Part shown: piece by piece, positions 33,618-43,380 of the stretch | Numbering within the stretch: the stretch's first letter is position 1 | Layout: each line of letters begins with the position of its first letter | DNA from: Bacteroidota bacterium | GTDB taxonomy: Bacteria; Bacteroidota; Bacteroidia; Chitinophagales; Saprospiraceae | Assembly: GCA_017857395.1 (NCBI GenBank) | Contig: JAFMDF010000032.1 | Coordinates: 1 to 48,733 of the forward strand | Length of the DNA: 48,733 nt | Reading direction: 5' to 3' | Program-made: the position numbers and the translations under genes | The notes under the pieces: generated by a model | Databases searched by the model: none | The model's input: the letters and a program-made list of their open reading frames with translations, nothing else | Told to the model about the DNA's origin: nothing

Positions 33618-36600
33618 TTATCCTTCCGCCGCCTGCAAAATATTACTATGCTCCAAAGTCCTAAAATCCACAGGCGTAACGGAGGAAACACCCATTTCTT
33701 GCATGTGCACGCCATAAATAACATCCACAGCAGCCATCGTTTGCTTATTATGCGTCACGACAATAAACTGAGAACGCTCGGCAAACTTCTTGATAATGTT
33801 ATTGAATTTCTCAATATTGGCATCATCCAAAGGCGCATCTACCTCATCAAAAATACAGAAGGGCGCAGGTTTTAATAAATAAAGGGCAAAGAGTAGTGCC
33901 GTAGCGGTAAGGGTCTTTTCGCCACCGGATAATTGACTGATAGATTGAGGCCGTTTTCCTTTCGGTTTGGCGGTAATTTTAATCCGAGATTCTAGCGGGT
34001 CTTCTGGAGTCTCTAGGACTAAATCACAAATATCATCTTTGGTAAACAGACTTTGGAATACCTCGATGAAGGCAACCCTAACCTTTTCAAAGGCTTCTAA
34101 AAATTGTGCGGTTGCCGTAGTTTCTATCTCTTTAATGGTATCTAATAAGGATTCTTTTGCCGAAATTACATCATCTCGTTGTTGGGTAATGGTATCATAC
34201 CGTTCTTTAATTTCATTATATGCTTCTACTGCCATTGGATTAATTTCGCCATAATTGTCCAATCGTTTTTTTAATTTGTCTACTCTTGCCTGCAATTCTG
34301 TTCGATTGATACCTTCTTTAGGTTCCATTTTAATGACCTCATTAATAGAGATTTGGAGTTCTAATTTTATGCGTTCTCCAATAGCCGAAAGACTTAATTT
34401 TATATCGTTAAATTTATCCTTTAACTGGTTAATTGAACTTTGCGTATCCAGAAATTTTCGATTGGACTTCCGCAAATTGTCTTCCATTTCGGTGATATAG
34501 CCTCTTGCTTTAAAATAAGCTTGTTCGGCACTTCCCAAAGTTTTAGACCGCTCTTTCTTGATTTCGTAAGCATCTAATAATTTGGCATCTAAGACCCTCA
34601 TTTTCTTTAATAACTCGGAAATTTCTCCGTCTGAACTATTAATGGTGACCAAATCATTTTCCAACTTTTCTTTTAATTCTTGCAACTGCTTTTCTCTAAA
34701 AGTCAATTCTTGTTGAATGGTATTGACCATATTTTGTTGCTTGATGAAAGCAATATTCTTTTCATTAAAAGAGTGGTTGGCAACACTCATCTTATTGGCA
34801 ACTTCCTTGAACGAGTCGTCCGTATTGGCTAACTTAGATTTTGCTGTTGTTACCGTTTTTCGCTTTTCTATCAATTGTTCTTCAATGACTTTATTATCAT
34901 CCTTGATTTTAGAAATGCGCAGTTGGTTTTGTTCTATTTTTGCGGTTACCTCATTCGCAAAAGATTCAAAATTTTCCACCTTCATTTGGATAGAAACCTT
35001 TTGTTGAGATAACTGATTGAAAATCTTCTTTTCCGTATTAATGGAAACTTTACTAGAATTTTCTTTTAAGGATTTTAGATTTGATTTTAATTCTAATAGG
35101 GTAGAGGTCAGTTTATCTTTTTGCTTGTCTAATTCCGAAATCGCTTTTTCTAAAACTTCTAAATTCTTTTTCCGACCAATCTTTTTTCCTTCAAATAATC
35201 CTACAGAACCGCCTGATAAGCTGAATTTTTTCTTAATAAATCCGCCGCTTTTACTTAATAAAACGATGCTGGCATCTGTTACTTTTTCGGTTAACTCACC
35301 TGCTTCCTTTTCGGTAACAAAAACATTGGAGAGTAAATGACTAACTAAATGCGTATATTTCTTATCAACTTCTACTAATTTTGTTGCCCTTGTAAAATTA
35401 CCGAAAGTAGTCATCGAAGGCGCATAATCTGCAAAAGCATCTAATAGGAAGAAATTGGCTTTTCCTTTCTGTGTTCGGTTTAATAATTTGACCGCTTTTA
35501 AAGCCGATTCCATATTTTCAACCACATAATAATTCAAATAAGGGTCAAGATAATTTTCAATAGCCACCCTATATTCCTCATCCACATAAATAATATCTGA
35601 TAATAGCGGCGCTTTCGTTTTCCAGTCTTTATTATTTTGTAAAAATTTAATAGATTCAGGAAACCCTTCCAAATTATCGACCATACTTTTGGTCAACTTA
35701 AATTCATTTTCTTTGGCATCTAGTTTTCGACTGGTACTAGCAATTTTTTCGTTTAAATCAGTTATTTCTTTTTCTGTACGATCTATTTCAATTTGCCGCT
35801 CACCTTCTTTTTTTTCCAAATTTTCAATAAAGGTCCCTTGCTTAGTTTCTTTCTCTCTTAACTCCTTTAATTGCGTTCCTAAAGTATCAATTTCTCCTTG
35901 TCTATTTAAAATCTCTTGTTGGTCTTGCAGTAAAGAACGGCCCAAAGATTCCAACTGATTGGCATTAATCGCCTTATTTTTTTCCAATTCAAAAACAGTA
36001 CGCTCCATATTTTGCTGTGCCGCCAAATATTGGTCTAAATCTGTTTTTAAAGTAGAATGATTTTTTTTGATTTTAGCTAAGTCTTCTTCCGCCTGCTCCA
36101 ACAAATCATCTAGCTCCGCTTCTTTGCGTTTTTCTTCATTGATTCTAGACCGATAGTCCACGACTTCTTCATCTAATTGCGTAATTCTAGACTTCGTAAT
36201 ATTAATCTGTGTACTTAATTTTTCTTTATTATCTTTGGTGAAAAGCGAGCGTTGTTCTAAAATTCGCTTCTCATTTTCCATTTCTCGGATATTACCGACT
36301 AAGGAATTTAAAGCTTTTTGGCTGTCTGATAAAGTCTTCTCATACGCTAAATTTTTCCGCTTTTCTTCTTCTATCGTCGCTTCTAATTGTCGATTATCTA
36401 TTTCTAATTGACGGAAACCATCCATTTCTGCTGTCAGTCGAGTTTCAATGGATTTATAATCTTCCTTAAATTCAGCTACTTGAAGCACGGCTAAATCAAG
36501 CGATATTTCCTTATATTCTTTTTTAATCGCATAATATCGTTCTGCTCGTTTCGCTTGTTTTTCTAAAGATTTTAAATTGCCTTCAATTTCAAATAATAAA

Positions 36601-37178
36601 TCCTCAATTCGTTCTAAATCTGCTTCTGTATTCTTTAATTTATTAAGCGTTTCCCGCTTTCGTTTCTTATATTTAGAAATACCCGCTGCCTGCTCAAACA
36701 TTCGCCGTCGAGCATTTTCTTTATCACTTAATAAATCATCGACCATATTTAAGGCGATAATCGCATAAGAATTAGACCCAATTCCAGTATCTAAAAACAG
36801 GGAAGTAACATCTTTTAAACGGCAAGGAACATTATTTAATCGGTATTCACTTTCTCCACTTCGATAAAGCATTCTGGTCACCGTGACCATGTTATATTCT
36901 GTAGGTAAAAGATTTTTTGTATTCTCAAAAGTAAGTGAAACCGAGGCTGCTCCACTTGGTTTACGCTTTTTAGTTCCATTAAAAATGACACTCGTCATTT
37001 TATCTAAACGTAATTCTTTACTCTTCTGCTCTCCCAAAACCCAACGAATAGCATCAACTATATTAGATTTGCCCGACCCGTTAGGGCCGACTACGCCAAT
37101 CACATCTTCATTAAAATGAATTTGAGTTAGGTCAGCAAAACTTTTAAATCCTTTTATTTCTAATGTACGCAATCTCAT
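33618..37178 (-). CDS. smc: Chromosome segregation protein SMC
   Basis: ATPase of 1186 residues that organises and segregates the chromosome with ScpA and ScpB. Start chosen at MRLRTLEIKGFKSFADL; a start 9 bases upstream is possible. Walker A GPNGSGKSN is at 31-39; long coiled coils flank a hinge at about 510-690 (GFPESIKFLQNNKDWKTKAP onward); the signature SQLSGGEKTLTATAL and Walker B CIFDEVDAPLDDAN are at the end. Size and layout are standard. scpA and scpB are not in the window. Several plus-strand frames across it are antisense artefacts. Confidence 0.97.
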   Translation of the reverse strand: MRLRTLEIKGFKSFADLTQIHFNEDVIGVVGPNGSGKSNIVDAIRWVLGEQKSKELRLDKMTSVIFNGTKKRKPSGAASVSLTFENTKNLLPTEYNMVTVTRMLYRSGESEYRLNNVPCRLKDVTSLFLDTGIGSNSYAIIALNMVDDLLSDKENARRRMFEQAAGISKYKKRKRETLNKLKNTEADLERIEDLLFEIEGNLKSLEKQAKRAERYYAIKKEYKEISLDLAVLQVAEFKEDYKSIETRLTAEMDGFRQLEIDNRQLEATIEEEKRKNLAYEKTLSDSQKALNSLVGNIREMENEKRILEQRSLFTKDNKEKLSTQINITKSRITQLDEEVVDYRSRINEEKRKEAELDDLLEQAEEDLAKIKKNHSTLKTDLDQYLAAQQNMERTVFELEKNKAINANQLESLGRSLLQDQQEILNRQGEIDTLGTQLKELREKETKQGTFIENLEKKEGERQIEIDRTEKEITDLNEKIASTSRKLDAKENEFKLTKSMVDNLEGFPESIKFLQNNKDWKTKAPLLSDIIYVDEEYRVAIENYLDPYLNYYVVENMESALKAVKLLNRTQKGKANFFLLDAFADYAPSMTTFGNFTRATKLVEVDKKYTHLVSHLLSNVFVTEKEAGELTEKVTDASIVLLSKSGGFIKKKFSLSGGSVGLFEGKKIGRKKNLEVLEKAISELDKQKDKLTSTLLELKSNLKSLKENSSKVSINTEKKIFNQLSQQKVSIQMKVENFESFANEVTAKIEQNQLRISKIKDDNKVIEEQLIEKRKTVTTAKSKLANTDDSFKEVANKMSVANHSFNEKNIAFIKQQNMVNTIQQELTFREKQLQELKEKLENDLVTINSSDGEISELLKKMRVLDAKLLDAYEIKKERSKTLGSAEQAYFKARGYITEMEDNLRKSNRKFLDTQSSINQLKDKFNDIKLSLSAIGERIKLELQISINEVIKMEPKEGINRTELQARVDKLKKRLDNYGEINPMAVEAYNEIKERYDTITQQRDDVISAKESLLDTIKEIETTATAQFLEAFEKVRVAFIEVFQSLFTKDDICDLVLETPEDPLESRIKITAKPKGKRPQSISQLSGGEKTLTATALLFALYLLKPAPFCIFDEVDAPLDDANIEKFNNIIKKFAERSQFIVVTHNKQTMAAVDVIYGVHMQEMGVSSVTPVDFRTLEHSNILQAAEG

Positions 37179-37310
37179 AACCCACAAAAATAGGTGTTAT
37201 TTTAAAGTTTTTTGGAAAGTTAGGTAGGAAGTTTTCCACAAATTAACAATGTGGGGAGTTTCTATTTGGAATAAAATTTTATATTACGCTTTTTTTCATA
37301 AAGTGGTAAG

Positions 37311-37856
37311 ATGAAGCTAAATTCGAAAAGACTTTTATTACGACCGATTTCCATCATAGATTTGTATGATTTATACCAATTACAATGTAATGAAAAGGTA
37401 GCCAAATATAATACTATTGGTATTCCCGCCGATGCCAATTTTACACAGAATTTGATAGAGAATGCAGTTAGTGATACAACAACATATCATAAAACTAATT
37501 TTTGGTGGGCTATTATTTTGAAAGAAAATAATCGGTTCATAGGAGAGGCAGGGCTTAATTTATCCATCACTAAATACAAAAGTGGAGAAGTTTTTTACGG
37601 ATTAGATCCAACCTGTTGGGGGCAAGGTTATGCTACAGAAGCACTGGAAACTATTTTAACTTATGGTTTTGTAGACTTAGCATTGCATCGGATTTCCGCA
37701 GGCGTAGCTACAGAAAATGAATTGTCTATTAAGTTATTGGAACGGGTAGGAATGATTAGAGAAGGGAAACATCGAAAAATACTACCTATTCGAGGAGAAT
37801 GGTGGGATAATTATGATTATGCCATTCTAGAGGAGGATTTCTTTTTACCTGAATAA
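37311..37856 (+). CDS. GNAT acetyltransferase, RimJ/RimL-like
   Basis: Acetyl-CoA-dependent N-acetyltransferase of 181 residues. The start LNSKRLLLRPISIIDLYDLYQL is typical of the RimJ/RimL/YdaF branch that acetylates protein N-termini or small amines. The pyrophosphate loop is GLDPTCWGQGYATEALETIL (about 95-114), followed by HRISAGVATENELSIKLLER and EGKHRKILPIRGEWWDNYDY, both family hallmarks. Substrate unknown. It is divergent from smc and precedes a PqiA-like gene with its own promoter. Confidence 0.88.
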   Translation: MKLNSKRLLLRPISIIDLYDLYQLQCNEKVAKYNTIGIPADANFTQNLIENAVSDTTTYHKTNFWWAIILKENNRFIGEAGLNLSITKYKSGEVFYGLDPTCWGQGYATEALETILTYGFVDLALHRISAGVATENELSIKLLERVGMIREGKHRKILPIRGEWWDNYDYAILEEDFFLPE

Positions 37857-37858
37857 TC

Positions 37859-37890
37859 TTGTCATCGTGTAAATTTATTACTTACCTTCG
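37859..37890 (+). promoter_or_regulatory. Candidate promoter for the PqiA-like gene
   Basis: TTG at 37859-37861 and TACCTTCG at 37883-37890 are spaced by 21 bases, as in Bacteroidota promoters. The start codon is 29 bases further on. Confidence 0.5.
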
Positions 37891-37919
37891 CATTTTACTA
37901 AAAAATTATCAGCGTCACA

Positions 37920-38408
37920 ATGAGCACAAGAAACATAATTGCTTTTATTTTAATTCTCCTTTCTTTAATATGTTTATATCCAGGTTTAACGACACCAATG
38001 CTTAGTTTAAAAATTGGCGCAAATTTACCTTTAGTTGGAGAATTGGTGGTACATGAAACAACTCAGACTATTCTAAATACAGTTCAGACTTTACACGAAA
38101 ATGATAATTCTATTGTAGCAGGATTTATTTTTTTATTTAGTGTGATTATCCCCATTTTTAAAGCCGTTATTTTATTATTGGTCTTATTTGTGAAAAAATT
38201 AGGGATGCGGTCTAAATTACACAAATTTGTAGCCGTCATCAGTAAATGGTCAATGGCAGATGTTTTTGTAGTTGGGGTATTATTAGCTACTTTAGCAACC
38301 TCTTCAGAAGATGCGATTGAAGCGCATTTGCATGAAGGCTTTTATTATTTTGCTGCCTATTGTCTTATTTCTATTTTAGCTTCGCAAGTAATGAAGGTGG
38401 AGGAATAA
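37920..38408 (+). CDS. Paraquat-inducible protein A-like membrane protein
   Basis: Small membrane protein of 162 residues with about four helices, matching one half of PqiA: an N-terminal helix followed by LTTPMLSLKI, a second helix with IPIFKAVILLLVLF, and the diagnostic HKFVAVISKWSMADVFVVGVLLA. PqiA proteins work with MCE proteins in lipid transport between membranes. The usual cysteine-rich zinc-binding head is missing and no MCE gene is adjacent, so this is a minimal single-domain form; its function could differ. Confidence 0.8.
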   Translation: MSTRNIIAFILILLSLICLYPGLTTPMLSLKIGANLPLVGELVVHETTQTILNTVQTLHENDNSIVAGFIFLFSVIIPIFKAVILLLVLFVKKLGMRSKLHKFVAVISKWSMADVFVVGVLLATLATSSEDAIEAHLHEGFYYFAAYCLISILASQVMKVEE

Positions 38409-38600
38409 TGATGAACGATGAACTATAAATGATGAACTGTTGTATGAAATAGGTTTATCATTGGATAATTGTATAAGATTGCAGATATTGGGTGTTATCG
38501 TCATTAAAAAGAAAATGACGACTAATCATTTCAAATTTAATTCATTTACCTAGTATCTAATCTAATTTTAAAGTATTCATCGTTCATCGTTTTATAATAT
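38409..38600. repeat. Intergenic repeat, family B, inverted pair
   Basis: The stretch 38418-38438 is identical to 23554-23574. The other end of the gap (about 38576-38594) carries the complement of the same gatgaacgatgaa unit, so the gap behaves as one inverted repeat between convergent genes. No other content is seen. Confidence 0.6.
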
Positions 38601-38605
38601 TCGTT

Positions 38606-39520
38606 TTAAAAATCAATATCCGATTCTGTCCGCATCTCTTCAGGTTTCTTGGAACGAGCATACGCTAAACCATCTTGCCAAAGGCGAGCCATTAGCGGTG
38701 GGTCAAAAATAAAAGCATTTTCTATCAACACATAAGGAGCAAAATAATAATCTATCGTAGCATTCTCTCGAAGACTCTCAAACTTTCCTAATAAAATATC
38801 ATCTTTCCCAATTTTATCTAGCATAAATTCAAAAGCTCGCATTAAGACATCAAAAGGGTCGGAAGTTCTTAGTGAAACCGTACTAATTTTTTCAGGGCGT
38901 AGGAAAATGGCATCGACATGCTTCGCCCCCATATCTAAGGCTGGATGAATGGGTAAATAATCACCAAAACCACCATCGGCATATTCGTGTCCATTTTTTA
39001 TGACAATGCTCATAAAAGGGACAAAATTGGCAGAAATCCACATCCAATCGCAAAAATCTTCATAACTATTATCTCGAATAGATTTATACTCTGTCTTTCG
39101 ATTAGTAAAATTACAAACAGTAACCAATACTTCTTTTTTAGAAGCAATTAAACGGTCATAATCAGATTTTAGAAAAATACGGGAAATTAATTTTCTCAAT
39201 GCGCCACTATTACCAAAAGTTTTTTGCTTTTTGATAAACATTTTAATGGAATTGAAGTGGTTAATTTTTGAGGTATAAATATTTCCTTTCTTTTTAATAA
39301 TAAAGGGACAATTGGTAAAAATATCCTTTTGTGAAACTTTAGTGAAAGCAATTCTAATCCGGTCAACGTCTCCTAAGGCTAATAATGGCAATAAAAGACT
39401 ACCTGCGGAAGTACCGACATAAATATTATAGTCTTTTTGTTGTTCTTTGATTAAGTATTCGGCAATGCCTCCTGCAAACGCACCTTTACACCCACCTCCT
39501 GAAATTACTAATGCTGTCAT
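38606..39520 (-). CDS. Patatin-like phospholipase
   Basis: Lipid acyl hydrolase of 304 residues with a Ser-Asp dyad. The oxyanion loop SGGGCKGAFAGG (7-18) is followed by the nucleophile elbow GTSAG with Ser38, and the catalytic Asp lies in YADGGFGDYLPI. No signal peptide is present, so it acts in the cytosol or at the inner-membrane face. The residues after the core (about 210-304) are specific to this protein and may steer the substrate. It stands alone and is convergent with the PqiA-like gene. Confidence 0.9.
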   Translation of the reverse strand: MTALVISGGGCKGAFAGGIAEYLIKEQQKDYNIYVGTSAGSLLLPLLALGDVDRIRIAFTKVSQKDIFTNCPFIIKKKGNIYTSKINHFNSIKMFIKKQKTFGNSGALRKLISRIFLKSDYDRLIASKKEVLVTVCNFTNRKTEYKSIRDNSYEDFCDWMWISANFVPFMSIVIKNGHEYADGGFGDYLPIHPALDMGAKHVDAIFLRPEKISTVSLRTSDPFDVLMRAFEFMLDKIGKDDILLGKFESLRENATIDYYFAPYVLIENAFIFDPPLMARLWQDGLAYARSKKPEEMRTESDIDF

Positions 39521-39577
39521 AAATATATATTATAAGAACTTATATTTCTGTTTAATAAAAAAATGGGGTTGAATGAC

Positions 39578-39607
39578 TTGCGATAAAAATAAAGAACCCT
39601 AAATTTG
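39578..39607 (+). promoter_or_regulatory. Candidate promoter for yaaA
   Basis: TTG at 39578-39580 and TAAATTTG at 39600-39607 are spaced by 19 bases, a full match to the Bacteroidota promoter form. The yaaA start is about 158 bases downstream, implying a long leader. Confidence 0.5.
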
Positions 39608-39765
39608 CCGCTAAAATAAACGAAGCCATCAGTTTTGAAAAACTATTTCAATATTTTGTTGTTTTTTTATGGAAAATCAAGGAAATAGTTTTGAACAAAA
39701 CTATCAATTTGATTGAATACTCCAAAACAAATACTGATTTTAAAATAACTTATAATTTTAGAATA

Positions 39766-40530
39766 ATGATTGTCTTACTTTCCCCTGCTAAAACTTTAGA
39801 CTACAGTGCATCTACATTAGGGACACATACGGAGCCGAGATTATTGAAAGATAGTAGCAAATTAATAAAAGTCTTAAAGAAAAAGACGCCATCAGCTATT
39901 AAAACATTAATGAAAGTTAGTGATAATATCGCTAATTTGAATGTGGAGCGCTTTCAACAATTTGCGACGCCATTTACGATGACCAATGCCAAACAATCGG
40001 TTTTAGCCTTTAAAGGAGATGTTTATCAAGGTTTAGAAGCGGATACTTTTGATGAAGCAGATTATGAATTTGCTCAAGCCCATTTACGGATTTTATCTGG
40101 ACTCTATGGTATTTTGCGACCAATGGACTTAATGCAGCCTTATCGTTTGGAAATGGGGACAAAGTTGCAAAATGGTAGCTTCAAAAACTTATATGAATTT
40201 TGGGGAAATCGAATTACCAAACTAATTAATGCGGATTTAGAAGCCACAGAAGGTGAATCCATTATTAATTTGGCGTCGAAAGAATATTTTCGTTCGGTTA
40301 AAACCGATAAACTAAAAGGAAATTTAATCCACATTCATTTTAGAGAGAAAAGAGGAGATAAATATAAAGTTATCGCTTTTAATGCAAAAAAGGCGAGAGG
40401 AGCAATGGCGAAGCAAATTGTTAAATATAAGATTGTGGATCCTGAACACTTGAAATCACTAGAGATAAATGGATATGTCTTTAATGAGCGCATGACGGAT
40501 GATTCGAATTATACTTTTATCAAAGAATAG
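39766..40530 (+). CDS. yaaA: Peroxide stress protein YaaA (UPF0246)
   Basis: Cytosolic protein of 254 residues from the ATG giving MIVLLSPAKTLDY; a longer frame exists upstream but does not fit the family. YaaA lowers free iron and limits DNA damage under peroxide stress. Landmarks: LLSPAKTLDYSA (4-15), PRLLKDSSKLI, FKGDVYQGL, HLRILSGLYGILRPMDLMQP (about 110-129), PYRLEMGTKL, and a final INLASKEYFRSV and HFREKRGDKYKVIAFNAKKARG. It is followed directly by the remnant of another gene. Confidence 0.95.
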   Translation: MIVLLSPAKTLDYSASTLGTHTEPRLLKDSSKLIKVLKKKTPSAIKTLMKVSDNIANLNVERFQQFATPFTMTNAKQSVLAFKGDVYQGLEADTFDEADYEFAQAHLRILSGLYGILRPMDLMQPYRLEMGTKLQNGSFKNLYEFWGNRITKLINADLEATEGESIINLASKEYFRSVKTDKLKGNLIHIHFREKRGDKYKVIAFNAKKARGAMAKQIVKYKIVDPEHLKSLEINGYVFNERMTDDSNYTFIKE

Positions 40531-40545
40531 GATTTCATTGGTTAG

Positions 40546-41151
40546 AGACGCTATCAGCCTTCTAAAATTAAACCTGTTTCTAATACACCACCTCCTCCTG
40601 TTCCGCCAGCGAAGAAATCAGGTGGAAAATTATTTAAAATTCTAGGCGGTATAGCTGCCGTTTTACTCTTTTTGGTAATAGGAAACAATGTAATGGATAG
40701 CGGTATTACTTCGGGAGGAGACAGGCGACCTAACCCCAGCCCAACAACTCCTGATAGAGTAGGAACGACTAAACCAGAAGTGATAAAAGAAATTCCAAGT
40801 CCTTCAAAACGAAATCTAAGAAAAGAACGTAATCCTAATGGCAACGGAAAAATTGGTTTCAGAGATATTGATTCCAAAGAATTAGTCATTGATTATTTGT
40901 ATGATAATGTGGTTCCATTTAAAGGTGCATCTACTTTTGTGAAAAAAGGGAATAAATGGGCATTAATTGATAAAAATGGACAGTATCTGGTGAATTTTAG
41001 AATCAAACAACCAGGTATTTTTAGAAATGGTTATGCAGAGATTATTCCAGAAGGAAGAAATCGAGTCATTAAAATTAACCATGCTGGAGAAGTAGAAATA
41101 AAAGGCGTATTTTATAAACTCGAAGAAGTACTAGATAATCGAAACAACTAA
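40546..41151 (+). pseudogene. 5'-truncated TM and WG-repeat protein gene
   Basis: The reading frame is open from just after a TAG at 40543 to the stop at 41151, but no ATG precedes the conserved part. It begins with a Pro-rich linker (SNTPPPPVPPAKK), then a membrane helix (LFKILGGIAAVLLFLVIG), then WG-repeat-like sequence: DYLYDNVVPFKGASTFVKKG and NKWALIDKNGQYLV. A TTG at 40672 or an ATG at 40690 could start a shortened product, but both fall within or after the helix. The likely history is loss of an N-terminal cytoplasmic domain by a deletion ending just after yaaA. It could also be a live gene with an unusual start. Linker, helix and exported repeats recall the build of the EAD11-CARDB protein. 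Confidence 0.6.
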
Positions 41152-41187
41152 TAATTTATTAATCTCTTCCATTCATAAATTCTAAAA

Positions 41188-42369
41188 ATGAGAAATTCCT
41201 TATTTCTTTTTGCGCTGTTCTTTATTTGCTTTAGTTGCCAAAATGATTCGACTAATAATACTGTGGCTAAAGTTGATTTACCAGACCCACTAGAAGGCTT
41301 AACCATTAGTTCTAAAGTATTTGGGGAAACACCAGATGGAACTACTTTTTTATATACATTGACCAATAAAAATGGAATGGAAGTGTGCATTTCCAATTAT
41401 GGGGGTATCGTCACTTCTCTAAAAGTACCAGACAAAGCAGGTGTATTAGCAGATGTAGTCCTTGGTTTTGATAGCCTCTCTGGGTATATGAGTTCTGCAA
41501 ATCCTTATTTTGGTGGTATTATTGGTCGATATGGAAATCGGATTGCTAAAGGACAATTTAGTATTGAAGGTAAAGCCTATGTTTTGGCAACAAATGATGG
41601 GCCTAATCATTTGCATGGTGGCAATAAGGGATTTGATAAGGTAATATGGGAATCGCGAGAAACATCTGGAGGGGACTCAAAAGGCGTAACTTTAACTTAT
41701 TTAAGTAAAGATATGGAGGAAGGATACCCAGGGAATTTACAAGTAAAAGTTTTCTACTTATTGAATAACCAGAATGAATTATTGATTAGATATGAAGCCA
41801 ATACGGATCAACCAACAATCTGCAATTTAACGAACCATACTTACTTTAATTTAAAAGGCGAAGGAAACGGAGATATTCTAGACCATGAAATAAAAATTGA
41901 TGCAGATTGGTTAACGCCCGTGGATAAGACTTTAATACCAACAGGCGAATTAATGGCAGTGAAAGGCACTCCTTTTGATTTTAGAATTTTTAAGCCAATT
42001 GGAAAAGATATTGCGGCGAATCACCGTCAAATAAAATATGGACTGGGCTATGACCATAATTTTGTACTAGGAAGTGCTAATGGTAAAAGACAAAGAGTAG
42101 CGACGGTGATAGAACCAATTTCTGGGAGACGCCTAGAAGTATTATCGGAAGAACCAGGCGTCCAGTTTTATTCAGGTAATTTCTTAGATGGAACGATTGC
42201 GGGAAAAAATGGGCATAAATACGGTTTTCGTACTGGTTTTTGTTTAGAAACTCAACATTATCCAGATTCGCCAAATCAAGAAAAGTTTCCTTCTACTTTG
42301 TTAAGGCCAATGGAAGCTTATAAAACTTCAACGGTTTATAAGTTTTCGGTGCAGGAACAGGAGCAATAG
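41188..42369 (+). CDS. galM: Aldose 1-epimerase, lipoprotein form
   Basis: Mutarotase interconverting alpha and beta forms of aldoses such as galactose. Unlike the usual cytosolic enzyme, this 393-residue copy has a signal ending in the lipobox CFSC (Cys17), so it works in the periplasm or on the surface, as in many polysaccharide-using Bacteroidota. Landmarks: GGIVTSLKVPD, GRYGNRIAKGQF, HLHGGNKGFDKVIW, CNLTNHTYFNL with catalytic His, GYDHNFVL, and a glutamate in EEPGVQFYSGNFLDG. It follows the truncated WG-repeat gene by 36 bases. Confidence 0.93.
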   Translation: MRNSLFLFALFFICFSCQNDSTNNTVAKVDLPDPLEGLTISSKVFGETPDGTTFLYTLTNKNGMEVCISNYGGIVTSLKVPDKAGVLADVVLGFDSLSGYMSSANPYFGGIIGRYGNRIAKGQFSIEGKAYVLATNDGPNHLHGGNKGFDKVIWESRETSGGDSKGVTLTYLSKDMEEGYPGNLQVKVFYLLNNQNELLIRYEANTDQPTICNLTNHTYFNLKGEGNGDILDHEIKIDADWLTPVDKTLIPTGELMAVKGTPFDFRIFKPIGKDIAANHRQIKYGLGYDHNFVLGSANGKRQRVATVIEPISGRRLEVLSEEPGVQFYSGNFLDGTIAGKNGHKYGFRTGFCLETQHYPDSPNQEKFPSTLLRPMEAYKTSTVYKFSVQEQEQ

Positions 42370-42393
42370 TTGGGTTTAGATTTTATGGGCGTT

Positions 42394-42846
42394 TCATAAT
42401 TCCTCTGCCTCCTCTAAAACATAAGTCAAACTATGAATATCTTTTTCGTTTAATTGAAGGATCCCTTTAAAAGTTAGCTTATCATCCGTCTTATATCGTT
42501 TAATAGCACTAGGTTTCATGTTTAGTTGTAGGACTGTTTCTGGGCCTGCACCCCCACAAAAGAAGCAAGTAGAATTAGGATTCCTAGATAAAACATAAGT
42601 AATGCCCATTGGATCCATCGGAATCATATAACCTGTAATGCTGATTTCTTTGCCAGCTAATTTTTTTAACGCTTCTCCAAAAGTTGCTTGATTATAACTT
42701 AGGATAGCATCGGCCGTTTCCTTTTTTTCTTCAAAGGTAACGTCTGCTAAACTTATCCAACCAATGCCTGTTTGGGCATATAGATTAGGGGATAGGAAGC
42801 TCATAAAAACAAAAATGAATAATGGTAAAATCTGTTCTTTTTTCAT
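42394..42846 (-). CDS. Secreted DUF3299-type protein
   Basis: Exported protein of 150 residues; a signal peptide (about 1-24) ends near SPNLYAQTG. The mature part begins IGWISLADVTFEE and has LAGKEISITGYMIPMDP and STCFFCGGAGPETVLQLNM, which fit DUF3299, a small beta domain with a conserved Cys pair (CFFC) that may bind a metal. Its biochemical role is not established. It is convergent with galM, and the lipocalin-like gene lies upstream on the same strand after 81 bases. Confidence 0.75.
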   Translation of the reverse strand: MKKEQILPLFIFVFMSFLSPNLYAQTGIGWISLADVTFEEKKETADAILSYNQATFGEALKKLAGKEISITGYMIPMDPMGITYVLSRNPNSTCFFCGGAGPETVLQLNMKPSAIKRYKTDDKLTFKGILQLNEKDIHSLTYVLEEAEEL

Positions 42847-42927
42847 AAAGTGAAATTGGTCAATCTTTCAAATAATAACTAAACTATTAGTGAATAAATT
42901 GTAAGCAACCTAGTTGTTTTAACACAA

Positions 42928-43359
42928 TTATAACCGTTCCCATAATAAGACATCTTGTAGTAATAATCCTTTCGCATTAAAAGGCGTGGTAGATAATAAT
43001 AGCTCTCGATTATCAGACGAAAATTCATATCTTCGGATTAAATCAGTGCCTATCCAATTAGGAAATAAACTCATATCTACTTGATGAATCACATTGGTTT
43101 TGGTCACCTCAAATTTACCTGCATAAGACGTGTAGCCTCTAAAAGCACTTTTCATTTCTTCTGGAGTTCCTTTCCAAGGATGTGCTATTTCAAAATTAGG
43201 CCTATCAGGATTCATTAATAAAGCCGTCATTCGACCTGCCTTTGTGTATAAAATATTGCCTTTACAATTTTTTCCGTAAGGATAAGTAAAAACAGTGCCA
43301 TCTTCTTTGACAATTTTATAATAGACTAAATTCCAAGTGCCAATAAATCTTTCTTTCAT
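42928..43359 (-). CDS. Lipocalin-like domain protein
   Basis: Cytosolic beta-barrel protein of 143 residues matching the lipocalin-like family Lipocalin_5. It starts FIGTWNLVYYKIVKEDGTVF, has GNILYTKAGRMTALLMNPDRP, then a YTSYAGKFEVTKTNVIHQVD strand pair and a final RRYEFSSDNRELLLST. No signal peptide. Such proteins bind small hydrophobic ligands or act in secondary metabolism; the ligand is unknown. A family A palindrome separates it from the acyl-CoA ligase gene. Confidence 0.85.
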   Translation of the reverse strand: MKERFIGTWNLVYYKIVKEDGTVFTYPYGKNCKGNILYTKAGRMTALLMNPDRPNFEIAHPWKGTPEEMKSAFRGYTSYAGKFEVTKTNVIHQVDMSLFPNWIGTDLIRRYEFSSDNRELLLSTTPFNAKGLLLQDVLLWERL

Positions 43360-43380
43360 TATTTTAGTTATTCTATTTTA

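Noticed and set aside
33967-37119. Series of plus-strand open frames across the smc region
   Set aside because: They are antisense to the SMC coiled coil, are Ser/Phe/Leu-rich and match no family; they arise from codon bias of the real gene.
37231-37239. ttttccaca resembling a DnaA box near smc
   Set aside because: It is a single imperfect site without a cluster, AT-rich unwinding element or replication genes, so no origin is claimed.
40554-40889. Minus-strand frame over the truncated WG-repeat gene
   Set aside because: It is antisense to the Pro-rich linker and repeat region, and its Pro/Leu composition is a by-product.
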